Positions 11,294 through 22,382 of a DNA stretch of 64,000 nt are shown one piece after another. How positions within the stretch are numbered: position 1 is the first letter of the stretch; every line of letters begins with the position of its first letter. A model generated the notes under the pieces. It did no database searches and was not told the DNA's origin. It saw nothing but the letters and a program-made list of their open reading frames with translations. Position numbers and translations under genes: made by a program. Source of the DNA: Ridgeia piscesae (lineage: Eukaryota; Annelida; Polychaeta; Sabellida; Siboglinidae); assembly GCA_025642075.2 (NCBI GenBank), contig JAODUO010001328.1, forward strand, positions 51,962 through 115,961. Reading direction: 5' to 3'.

Positions 11294-12641
11294 TACTGAC
11301 ACTGTTGTTATGTCTAACTTCCTAACTTCAGTAATTCGGACTTTGATGGAATTTTCAGATCAAGTTTATAACGAATGCTGTAATCGGAGAGGAATGTTTT
11401 GCTGCACGATTACTCATTTGAAATATAATACCAACTTAATTATTCTGCTGGGGTGAGTTATGATCGCGTAGAATGGCATTTTGAATAAATTATGGAAAAC
11501 ATGCACTCAGAAAAACAAAATTATTTCAGTTTTATTTACCATACATGTAATTAGTTGTACATTTTATAGTATAGTAGTTTATTAATATTTCAAACGCAGC
11601 AAATATACGTAAATTATTACGAAAAATATTTTATTAGAAAAGTAGTTGAACATTAAATTTTTGTCATCCTTTGATAATTTATATTTGGGTAATAAATTTA
11701 CATATATGGCGCATACGTGGCTGTTTACATCAGGAATCAGGTAGATATTTCCATTAATCTGGCATTGAGAGAGGTTAAACATGTAATGTATTAATTTACA
11801 CCTAACAAAAAGAAACCAAGGAAAACACTATTACAACATTTTGAACTACCGGTACCTGGGGGTACTTCTTATAAGTATTACATATGTTATTATGTTCATG
11901 ATGTCAATAATCATGAGCACTAAAAATTTTCATCTGAAACAGTAAATAACTCTTAAAAAAACTGTTTTCTAAATGCCCCGCCTATTGTCAGATCAGAGAT
12001 CAAAGGTCAACGGAAATGAATCATTGTAGAAAGAGGTGTATGGACTTCAAGATGTATTATTAATAAAATAAAATTTGCACATTAATAATATAATCATTAA
12101 TATAATTTATATATCGACATATATATGTATATATATTATAATATACACACATATATATATAATATATGTAGACAGTTGTAAAATGTGCAATATAGAGAAA
12201 ATATAGCATTGTACATGGATGGGTAGTGTTGTGATTGTCACTGTATTTACCAAAAATATGATGAGTGAAACTAGTATTAATGCACATTAATTATTATTAT
12301 AATATTTACCCCTTGGTATATGGTATAAAAACCTAGCTACTTGGCTTATTAGTCAACCAATATGTCAGTCAGCTGAACCGTGTTAATCTATCTGTTGTAC
12401 TGTTCTCACCCGTGATTGTACGGTCGAAAGCATTTTGTACATAAATGAATAGTTACTAGTGAACAAATAAGGAGGTTTTGCAAAGCTGGTAGATTCTGCC
12501 TTGACACTAGCGCATCCATCCTGGGTCCTGGTTTCAACGTATTTTAACCACATTCTTTTAAAGTGTATTTTGTAACCCAATCATTGTAGCTTTGTGCCTC
12601 TGTATGTTCTTACGTGATAGCCCCAATGCCAGTTATCATAC
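11294..12641. other. LMF1 intron 5, remaining part
   Basis: AT-rich intronic DNA with a short AT/ATAC run near 12,100-12,170. I see no exon, RNA gene or element here. Confidence 0.6.
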
Positions 12642-12707
12642 CTGATAGTGGTACTTCATACAAGTGAGATCCCACCAGCAGCTGTCACCTCGTAGCTTGA
12701 TGAGCCC
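12642..12707 (-). CDS. LMF1 exon 5
   Basis: A short 66-nt, phase 0-0 exon with acceptor CTGTTTGACAG and donor GTATGATA. It encodes 22 residues beginning GLIKLRGDSCWWDLTC and ending MKYHYQ. This matches the family block GLIKIRGD.CWRDLTCM.YHYE, a conserved lumenal motif. It bridges exon 4 (FRIMIGA) and exon 6 (TQPIPNP) without frame change. Confidence 0.96.
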
Positions 12708-13677
12708 CTGTCAAACAGCACGACATTTGTAAAAGGCAACTTAGGCAAATCAGAATGTTTTAATAATGAAATTTGGAGTAAGAGAGTTTCTGGTACATGT
12801 TTGGGTTTGAATGGTACATGATTTGACACATAAATACCTAACTCTAATGTCTTCGGTCTCAAAACTTGAATTCTTCTGATGGATCAGTTCAACCACCCAT
12901 TAATGTGGCATTATGTAACATGCCACGGGTAACGTAAAACTGAAATGTTGACCATTGACCTGATGCTCATAGCAGTCCAAGTATACGGTACGCTATACAT
13001 TTTGTTCCCGATGTTCTACATGCTATGTGCAGGAAATGTATGGTTATGTAACAGTGGTGCCACACTGTGGCTTGGAGAAACAATGCTATTGATCGACTTG
13101 CACCATCTACTCTTCTGGATGTGTTTTTCGAATGGAAGAAAAGACCAGGATGTGCTGAAAGTCATCTTTTTGTTAAATTTTAATGAAGTTTGCATCGTTA
13201 TAGAAGATTCATAGATCTATGCTTAATTAAAACCTGCAGAAGCAGCCTGCCACACATGGAATATCAATTAGCTGTGCTTTCCAGGCAGGCCACTTGGCCT
13301 TCATTGTGCAGTAGTTGGCAGCCACCAATACACAATTACCAATTAACCATGGTTCCTGGCAGGCCACATAGCCTCCAGAGTTGGGGCAAGTGAAGCAGAA
13401 GCGAATACACAAGCATTGTTTCCCAGCCTGTCCAGGCAGAGACAGGTAAAATGTAAAAATGTTGGCCTTTGGAAACATTCAATCAAATAAAAATGTCTTG
13501 TGTGCTACCTGTGTGCTCTAAGATATGGCTATGCAGAATTAGAGAACAAGTTACCTAAGTATTTTTTTGATCTTCGGAATGTTGTAATCAAATAAACATT
13601 TCTCATGCGTAGTAGCAATCCCCTAAGGTACGTCTGTGCCAATTTATAAAAATAGCTCTGTAATGGTTTGTTATATG

Positions 13678-15933
13678 GTCCATTGGACGTGATATGGGAG
13701 TTAACAGTGTGTCATAAGTCCATTGGACGTGATATCGGAGTTAACAGTGTGTCATAAGTCCATTGGATGTGATATGGGAGCTAACAGTGTGTCATAAGTC
13801 CATTGGACATGATATGGGAACTAACAGTGTGTCATAAGTCCATTGGACGTGATATGGGAACAAACAGCTGTGTGTCATGAGTCCATTGGACGTGACATGG
13901 GAGCTAACAGTGTGTCATGAGTCCATTGGACGTGACATGGGAGCTAACAGTGTGTCATGAGTCCATTGGACGTGACATGGGAGCTAACAGTGTGTCATGA
14001 GTCCATTGGACGTGACATGGGAGCTAACAGTGTGTCATGAGTCCATTGGACGTGACATGGGAGCTAACAGTGTGTCATAAGTCCATTGGACGTGACATGG
14101 GAGCTAACAGTGTGTCATGAGTCCATTGGACGTGACATGGGAGCTAACAGTGTGTCATGAGTCCATTGGACGTGACATGGGAGCTAACAGTGTGTCATAA
14201 GTCCATTGGACGTGACATGGGAGCTAACAGTGTGTCATAAGTCCACTGGACGTGACATGGGAGCTAACAGTGTGTCATAAGTCCATTGGATGTGATATGG
14301 GAGCTAACAGTGTGTCATAAGTCCATTGGACATGATATGGGAACTAACAGTGTGTCATAAGTCCATTGGACGTGATATGGGAGCTAACAGTGTGTCATGA
14401 GTCCATTGGACGTGACATGGGAGCTAACAGTGTGTCATGAGTCCATTGGACGTGACATGGGAGCTAACAGTGTGTCATGAGTCCATTGGACGTGACATGG
14501 GAGCTAACAGTGTGTCATAAGTCCATTGGACATGATATGGGAACTAACAGTGTGTCATAAGTCCATTGGACGTGATATGGGAACAAACAGCTGTGTGTCA
14601 TGAGTCCATTGGACGTGACATGGGAGCTAACAGTGTGTCATGAGTCCATTGGACGTGACATGGGAGCTAACAGTGTGTCATGAGTCCATTGGACGTGACA
14701 TGGGAGCTAACAGTGTGTCATGAGTCCATTGGACGTGACATGGGAGCTAACAGTGTGTCATAAGTCCATTGGACGTGACATGGGAGCTAACAGTGTGTCA
14801 TAAGTCCACTGGACGTGACATGGGAGCTAACAGTGTGTCATAAGTCCATTGGACGTGACATGGGAGCGAACAGTGTGTCATAAGTCCATTGGACGTGATA
14901 TGGGAGCTAACAGAGTGTCATAAGTCCATAGGACGTGATATGGGAGCGAACAGTGTGTCATAAGTCCATTGGACGTGATATGGGAGCTAACAGTGTGTCA
15001 TAAGTCCATTGTACGTGATATGGGAGCTAACAGAGTGTCATAAGTCCATAGGACATGATATGGGAGCAAACAGTGTGTCATAAGTCCATAGGACATGATA
15101 TGGGAGCTAACAGAGTGTCATAAGTCCATAGGACATGATATGGGAGCAAACAGTGTGTCATAAGTCCATAGGACATGATATGGGAGCAAACAGTGTGTCA
15201 TAAGTCCATAGGATATGATATGGGAGCTAACAGAGTGTCATAAGTCCATAGGACATGATATGGGAGCAAACAGTGTGTCATAAGTCCATAGGACATGATA
15301 TGGGAGCAAACAGTGTGTCATAAGTCCATAGGACATGATATGGGAGCTAACAGTGTGTCATAAGTCCATAGGACATGATATGGGAGCTAACAGTGTGTCA
15401 TAAGTCCATTGTACATGATATGGGCGCTAACAGAGTGTCATAAGTCCATAGGACGTGATATGGGAGCGAACAGTGTGTCATAAGTCCATTGGACGTGATA
15501 TGGGCGCTAACAGTGTGTCATAAGTCCATAGGACGTGATATGGGAGCAAACAGTGTGTCATGAGTCCATTGGACGTGATATGGGCGCTAACAGAGTGTCA
15601 TAAGTCCATAGGACGTGATATGGGAGCGAACAGTGTGTCATAAGTCCATTGGACGTGATATGGGAGCTAACAGTGTGTCATAAGTCCATAGGACGTGATA
15701 TGGGAGCGAACAGTGTGTCATAAGTCCATTGGACGTGATATGGGAGCTAACAGTGTGTCATAAGTCCATAGGACGTGATATGGGAGCGAACAGTGTGTCA
15801 TAAGTCCATTGGACGTGATATGGGCGCTAACAGTGTGTCATAAGTCCATTGGACGTGATATGGGAGCTAACAGTGTGTCATAAGTCCATTGGACGTGATA
15901 TGGGAGCTAACAGTGGGTCATAAGTCCATTGGA
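13678..15933. repeat. 40-bp minisatellite in LMF1 intron 4
   Basis: About 56 units of 40 bp: GTCCATTGGACGTGATATGG followed by GAGCTAACAGTGTGTCATAA. Sequence subtypes cluster. A central GACATGG/TCATGAG subtype gives way to a CATAGGACATGATATGG subtype from about 15,030. A distinctive 44-bp unit carrying ACAAACAGCTGTGTGTCATG occurs near 13,860 and again near 14,580, showing a segmental duplication of about 720 bp inside the array. Confidence 0.96.
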
Positions 15934-16537
15934 CACACATGGATTATTGTGCATATATCCAGACATATCCTATACACATCTATGACATATTTCTGGACAT
16001 ATCCTATATATACACATCTAGAATGCATGTTCAGATGTTTGCATGTTCAGATGTTTGCATGTTCAGATGAATGCATGTTCCAATGCATGTGCCAACTAGC
16101 ACATTTTGGACTCGCAAAAATCTGTCACATCATCGTCATTGTCATCATTTAACGGTGGTGTTCCCAGCCTCTACCAGGTTTGCCCCGTCTCCAACTGGCA
16201 CGGTTCCGAGCATCCTGTGGGTTGATACCCATCAGACTGAAGTCTGCAGACACAAAATTCTACCAGGTGTCCACCACTACCTTTGTAGAGCCCACATTGT
16301 CCCTTCACTCTACATGCCCATAACATCTTGTATAACCATCATCTCAGCCTGTTTCTTCTTATCACAGCCCCAAACCCCTCTTCTCTCACTCTTCTAAGTT
16401 CTGCATTGGGCTGTGTGTCCCTGAATCATGCACCACGCATCCATCTCGACATCCTTACAATGTCATTCATCAATACAATAACCATAATAAAATAAATAAA
16501 CAGTTACTTAAACCAATGAATAAAAACTGGATCTCAC

Positions 16538-16686
16538 CGCTCCGATCATGATGCGGAATATGAGCCAGCGGTAGAGCCATATGGTGGTGATGGGAGTCGG
16601 TGAGTCCTGAGGGAGATGCCACAAGCGGGTTGCAGGACACAGAAGCATTGTGAGGAAGAGGGTTTCAAGCATCTGTGACTCCCAGC
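16538..16686 (-). CDS. LMF1 exon 4
   Basis: A 149-nt exon with acceptor TTCCATGCCCAG and donor GTGAGATC. It encodes WESQMLETLFLTMLLCPAT and ITTIWLYRWLIFRIMIGA, matching WESQLLETGFL.IFLCP and LWGFRWLIFRIMLGAG of LMF1. This block separates LMF1 from LMF2 (which has WDSLLLETGFL). It needs phase 1 upstream, which exon 2 alone does not supply; the 11-nt exon 3 does. Confidence 0.96.
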
Positions 16687-17439
16687 CTGGGCATGGAAAA
16701 CGATAGACGGTAATAAGTCACAGTTTTGCATAGAAAATAAAGTCACAGGTCTGTAGAATCACTGCCAATCTTTTACATTTTTACTGGTAGGCGAACAGAA
16801 TTAATTAATTTTTGCAGTTACTTTTTAATAGAAACTCACTGACAAGTGAGCATAATAAAGTCTGTAGAATTACCCTCTGTCTTTCACATTTTCCATGGTA
16901 AGTGAACGCAATCAACTGATTTTTAGTCAGATTTAAAAAGAAACTCGCTGTCACTGGACACTTGCTTACACTATGTGTATTTGCAATTATTTTATATTAG
17001 TATATAAATTTATGTTTTTTTTTAATGTATATTACAGTACAGTGATTACCTTTAATTAAATGTTGATTAGCTTTAAAGTGTTGTATTCTTTTCTTTTTGT
17101 GTCTTTATTACATATATTCGATAAAATCAATACCGATGGTCTTGGGGTCATGTCCACAACCTCCCAAACCATAAAGCATTCCATTTGATAAGAGTGGGTC
17201 ATTACCGTATAGAAAAATGGCTTTCCTTTAAAAAGAATAGGCTTTACCATATAAAAAATTCGCTTGCAGGAACCTTGATGTCCGATATGCAACAAAATTA
17301 CTTTCATCTGGCTTCAGCTGACACTCTCATCTCTGAGACAAAAGTTGATAACCGCTGATGCAATGATATCAATATATTAACAGTCAAAGCATAAAATACC
17401 AAAACATTAGTCAACGACAAATGGAACCTTGTTTACACA

Positions 17440-19130
17440 AGTCATCAACATTATGAACCAATATGCACCGCTCCGTCTCACTACTCCCAGAAAGCTTTCC
17501 TGGTTCAGCGAAGATATGAAACAAAATTGCAAAAGAAAGAAGAGATTATATAAGAAAGCAAAATGATCTAGAAATCCAGAAGACTGGCAAGTGTTTTATA
17601 ACATCAGGAAAAACTCGCACAAACACCTTCAATCTGCTAGACTGTCCTACATCATTCAATTCCCACCAACTGCAATAAGTCAAACCGAAAGTATTCTGGA
17701 GTTTCATTTCTAAACACAGGATAACTCAACATTGAGGGAAACATCATTAGCGATGACACACAAAAAGCAGAAGCCTTAGGCAATCAGTTCAAGTGTCTTC
17801 ACACATGAAGGAAATTCCAAGTTACCAAATCTGAACGAGAGCCCATAATGGAAAAATCGCCAAACTAACCATTTCACTTAAAAGAGTACTTGACCAACTC
17901 TCAAAAATTAACACCTAATTAAATCACCAGATAGCATTCCATCACGGTTAAATATCTATGACTAACACTAGTAATCTTCCAATCATCAGTTCACTCTGGT
18001 CAAGTCTCCAAAGCCTAGAAAGAAGCAAACATAACAGTTAATTTATTTTTAGGAAAGGAAACAGGGCAGACACATCCAACTACAGACCAATATCCTTGAC
18101 ATCTGTGATTTCTAAACTTGTTGAACACATAATTCATAGCCACTTCATGAAGCACCTTGAACAACATCACATTCTAACTGGCCACCAACATGGCTTCCAT
18201 GCAAAAAGATCAACAGAAATGCAATTAATTTAAATTGTCCATGTCCAAGCTTATCCCTTGAAGAAAAGAAATCTGTAGACATGGCCATTCTAGACTACAA
18301 TAAAGCATTCCATAGAGTTCCACATAAGACTAACCCAAAAACTAAAATACTATGGCATCACAGGCCCAATATCATCAGATAGATAGCTTCCTTGGGGAAA
18401 GAACTCAACAGGTTGTAATAAATAGCTCAACATCCTAACCAATTCAAGTCACCTCTGGGGTATCACAGGGAACCGTACTGGGGCCCCTGATTTTCTTACT
18501 TTACATACCAGTAAATGATCTATCCATCAACTTCACTTCAAATGTTTGCCTTTTTGCAGATGACTGCCTATTATGTTCACCAATTAAACCAGACAATGAC
18601 ACTTTTCTCCTCCAAAATGATCTGCTCAAACTTGACGAATGGCTTATGAAAATCAACACCACCAAATGCTTTACAATGACATTAGCCTTAAGAAAATTGG
18701 CACGAAATCTCTAACCTTCTGTGGCCAATACAACTTAAATCTTTTGAATCGCACTGTTATCATACATATATCAAATACAATAAACTGCAACTCAGTCGCT
18801 AGGAAAGCACAACAGATACCAGGAGAAATTGTAATAATTAAATGCCCAACCCACATTAAGTCTACAACCCTTGTCCTCCCAATATTTGACTATGCGTCTA
18901 GGATCCAGAAAAGCAGCCAGATTGTTTACATACATCTATTCTAGAGAGCCAGGAACAGTAATACGACTTATTAAAGACATTCCGTGGGACACCCTCCAAA
19001 CAAGAGGAAAAAATAAAAGACTTAGCATAATACACAAGATGGAATATAATCTTGTTGATATCCCACTAGATCACTATATCCAACACAACACTAGATCCTC
19101 ACATATGTACACATGACAGTTAGTTCTTAC
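17440..19130 (+). mobile_element. Decayed LINE (CR1/Jockey-type RT)
   Basis: Fragments of a non-LTR reverse transcriptase are readable on the plus strand with many stops and frameshifts. They include SNYRPISLTSVISKLVEH-like and GHQHGF-like text near 18,070-18,210, SGVSQGTVLGPLIFLLYIP near 18,450, FADDCLLCSP (catalytic FADD) near 18,550, and a C-terminal WDTLQTRGKNKRLSIIHKM near 18,990. Antisense to LMF1, in intron 3. Confidence 0.8.
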
Positions 19131-19868
19131 AAATTAGACACTCTTGCAAACATATACAGATGCCAATGTCTGAAGCCAGATGAAACTATCTCCAACTCTC
19201 AACAGGTGTAATTGTGTCTGATATCAGACAAAGACATTCTGAGATGATCCTGAGGTTGATTTTAAAAGCCATGACATAACTATTTGCTCAATAGTGCAAA
19301 CAAAATGTGGTCAATATTACAGTAGTGGTAATATACATAACATTTTAATAGATTGAATTGTTTGTATTAACTGTCAAACTGTGACAATTTAAAATATTCC
19401 TATTTAATAAAATCATGCACAAGTTTTCACAAATGCTCAGTATTATGCCATATTTCATCAGAATATATTTATTAATCAAGCAATTCTAACTTGGAGATAC
19501 AACATAGTATAACAGATATTGAAGTTTACATTGTCAACAGAACAGTTGTAAGTTACACACATTACACAGCATTTCAAAATGTCTTGCACATTTAAGTGTG
19601 TATGGGTATATAATACATTATAGCATTGCTGGATTAATAAAACTGCAACTGAACATAAACAGAACTGCGTTGTAAAGCTAGACATCTTATATAGCAAATC
19701 AATGATGAATTGTAATTGTTGCATGAACAGATTAGACCAAAAAATACATCATACAAAATAACAAATATCTGCCCAAAAACATCAACTGTCACCACGACTG
19801 TTTTCCAAAATTATGAAAACATTACGTTATGCTAGAGTTTACATATACAGTGTATATTATTTACTTAC

Positions 19869-19879
19869 CAAACGAGTAC
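19869..19879 (-). CDS. LMF1 exon 3, 11-nt microexon
   Basis: The sequence GTACTCGTTTG on the minus strand is flanked by acceptor TTGTTTTAG and donor GTAAGTAAAT. Exon 2 ends in phase 2 (TG|) and exon 4 begins with GC completing a phase 1 codon. Inserting these 11 nt gives VGQRW-YSF-GWESQ, the exact length and near-exact sequence of the family motif VGHVWYSFGWESQLLE. Without it the frame breaks and YSF is missing. It is too short for ORF-based detection. Confidence 0.9.
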
Positions 19880-20293
19880 CTAAAACAAAGACACATTTCA
19901 GTTTGATTAGCGTGACAGCAGATAACTGTTCTGTATATTGTTTCCAAAATGCCAACTAAACATGTAAAAACTAGAAATTCATCCACTTTCAATTGATTAA
20001 TGTGGTTGTTACTCACAGACTCAGTAATTATATACAACTATGCCGTCAATATTATGTGGTCACAATTCACTGTGCAACATCGACCGTTTTCCTGTAGTAA
20101 TTTTGGCATGGTTGAATGCTTTCTAGACATACTATAACTGCAATCATCCTGACAATTACTCCGAGAACATAACCAAGTACGATTACCTTACATTTTGGTT
20201 CTCATCTATTGCACGAGATTACTAAAAAAAGTTGGCCATGAAAACTATTACAATTTTGGGGTGTCTGCTCTATATACATGTGTGTGAACTTAC

Positions 20294-20603
20294 CACCTCT
20301 GTCCGACGCTGACAAGGGACTGATACAGGACCCATATTGTGAAAATGGTCGGAATGTTGGCAGCACCGAGCAGTAATACCATTCCAGACAGAAGAAGACC
20401 CCAATAGGCAATGATATCCAACAACTGGTCAAGGTCAGTGTCGTAGTCTTGCAGCCAGAGAAGCGTGGGAGCGGATTTAAACATGAGCCAAGGCTTCCTA
20501 GTTGTCTGTATTTTGATATCGTCCATATATACCTGAGCCGGCAGTAGACCTTGTCTCCCGATTAATGAACGATTCTGATGTAACGCAACAGTGAAGGCGA
20601 CAC
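20294..20603 (-). CDS. LMF1 exon 2
   Basis: A 310-nt exon with acceptor GTCCACACCAG and donor GTAAGTT. It encodes VAFTVALHQNRSLIGRQGLL and PAQVYMDD, then PTLLWLQDYDTDLDQLL. Two hydrophobic segments (YWGLLLSGMVLLLGAANI, IFTIWVLYQSLVSVGQ) are probable membrane spans. Enters phase 1, leaves phase 2. Matches the first transmembrane part of the LMF domain (ALNQNKALIGERGLLPA; LYMSLVNVGHVW). Confidence 0.96.
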
Positions 20604-20774
20604 CTGGTGTGGACATTATCAATGTTAAATTTGTGCATGTATAACTTGTAAAGTTGTTTCTAGCAGTTCTTTACTAATTAGCATACACATAATGGTAACT
20701 GCAATAATGCATGATGAGTATGTATTAGATAATTTATAGTCAAATTTTGTTTTACAGTTACCTTCATAATACAG

Positions 20775-20991
20775 CTTCTTCATAACTAATGACAATCCAC
20801 ATTATTTATATAACAGTAAGTCTAAAAGTACAAAAAATGTGTCACTACAATATGGTCACCTCTCCATTTAGGTCACTTCTATCCAGTCCCAAGGACCATT
20901 GTACGTTATATATATATATATATATATTTTTTAGTACTTTTAGATCTTACTGTTATATAAATAATGTGGATTGTCATTAGTTATGAAGAAG
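20775..20991. repeat. Foldback/MITE-like hairpin
   Basis: CTTCTTCATAACTAATGACA at the left and TGTCATTAGTTATGAAGAAG at the right are near-perfect inverted arms of about 57 bp around a 100-bp centre. The structure suggests a small MITE in LMF1 intron 1. AT dinucleotide runs follow at 20,997-21,060. Confidence 0.85.
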
Positions 20992-21017
20992 TAATAAATA
21001 TTATATATATAATATAT

Positions 21018-21055
<38 letters not shown>

Positions 21056-21667
21056 TATATTATAACAATTAATCCTGAACTAATGCATGTGAAAATCTGC
21101 AAAAAATAGTTTAACCTTATTAGATATTTAATCCAACATGAATTAAATACATTTTACCCAAGGCACTGAGACATAAACATTGGCCAGGCACAGCTGGACA
21201 ACGCTGTCAACTTTCAAAATGTATATTTGCAGAATTTAGTTTAATAAATTTAGTGACTAGTTTAGCATCACATCTACCTATTATCAGTTATGAACATCAG
21301 GAAAATCCTGATAAAAACCACATAACTGTTAAATAGTCGATTTTAATTAACAAACATGTAAAGTTTGGTAATACCACCCTTTGGCCGTATCATATGTATG
21401 TATCATATCCAAACATAACTAGTATTTTTGAATTATGTACTGCTACATATTAAAAAATCATGTATTTATAACCAAAAAAGAAATGCTATAATTTGAACCA
21501 TTGGAAATATATTTCTGTTCTGTTGTGAGCTATGGCGGATGGTTGCAAAATGTCAAAAATTATATTACGCAGAAAAAATAAATACATTTCCCGACAGATG
21601 GCGACACTAAAAGCTAGTTCTCAATTTTTTTAAAGAAATTATATATTAGTAGTAGAAAAGCACGTAC

Positions 21668-22019
21668 AACATATAAATGAAACGCTACGAAGCATCACAA
21701 TCCGTGTAAGCCAGTATGTGTTGTGATCGAGTATAGGAATTTCCACAGGTTTGATTGCGGGTTCGTCATCATCCACCAAATCCACGTCATCGTTGCTTTC
21801 ACTGTCAGCGGATTCACTCGATGACGTTGCCGTCGGCGTCGCTGGTGGTGTCTTTGGCGTCGCCGAATCAGTTGCTTCTTTTTTTTGTCCGCCTTCACCC
21901 GTGTCACCTATCGACTTCTCTACGGGCGGTTTACCGAAACCATGCCTCCTACGCAATTCTCCAGCATTTACATCCTCTACTTTAGAGGAATCAAACGTCT
22001 TCTGTTCGTTTGTTGTCAT
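21668..22019 (-). CDS. LMF1 exon 1: lipase maturation factor 1
   Basis: LMF1 is a multi-pass endoplasmic reticulum protein needed for folding and assembly of lipoprotein and hepatic lipase dimers. This first coding exon starts at ATG 22,019 and gives a long hydrophilic N terminus (Lys/Glu, then Thr/Pro/Ser, then Asp-rich DDVDLVDDDEP). The first conserved family motif follows, NTYWLTRIVMLRSVSFI. I end it at 21,668 before GTACGTG. Joined to exon 2 this reads SVSFICCVAFTVALHQN, the same length as the family. The 11 exons found give 568 codons plus 2 nt, against about 567 residues in human LMF1. The N terminus is longer here and the final exon is missing. No clear core promoter is visible upstream. 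Confidence 0.94.
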
Positions 22020-22350
22020 TGTTTTAAGGACTCCGGTTTTATAATCACCGTCTGCTTGTCAGTTTTTGCTCTTGCGGAAGAAACACGCACCACTCGGCAC
22101 TCGGCTAAGTAAAACCTCACCAGCAACAACTAATCCTACTAATGTTTCGTTGATCAATTATATAATCAAAGAATTAACTTTGGCGAACTATACTATTTAG
22201 CGAAGAAGGTTACTTGAAGGGGATTTATGCTGAAATAGACTAAACAAAGTAACTATGGGAAGTTAATTAAGTTTAAGTTGGAGCGTAATGATAACTGTGT
22301 GTATACATCATTACATGTCTATCCGTTTGAGGCGCCACTGAAATTGTTTT

Positions 22351-22382
22351 ACCACGGACTTATATGCATATAAGTCCGTGGT
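22351..22382. repeat. 32-bp perfect palindrome
   Basis: ACCACGGACTTATATGCATA continues as TAAGTCCGTGGT, a perfect 32-bp inverted repeat without spacer. A slightly imperfect relative (CACGGACTAATATGCACATA AGTCCGTG) occurs at 57,743-57,770. Confidence 0.95.

Noticed and set aside
16546..16746. 66-codon minus-strand frame overlapping LMF1 exon 4
   Set aside because: A different frame from the exon; the exon frame gives the conserved LMF motif.
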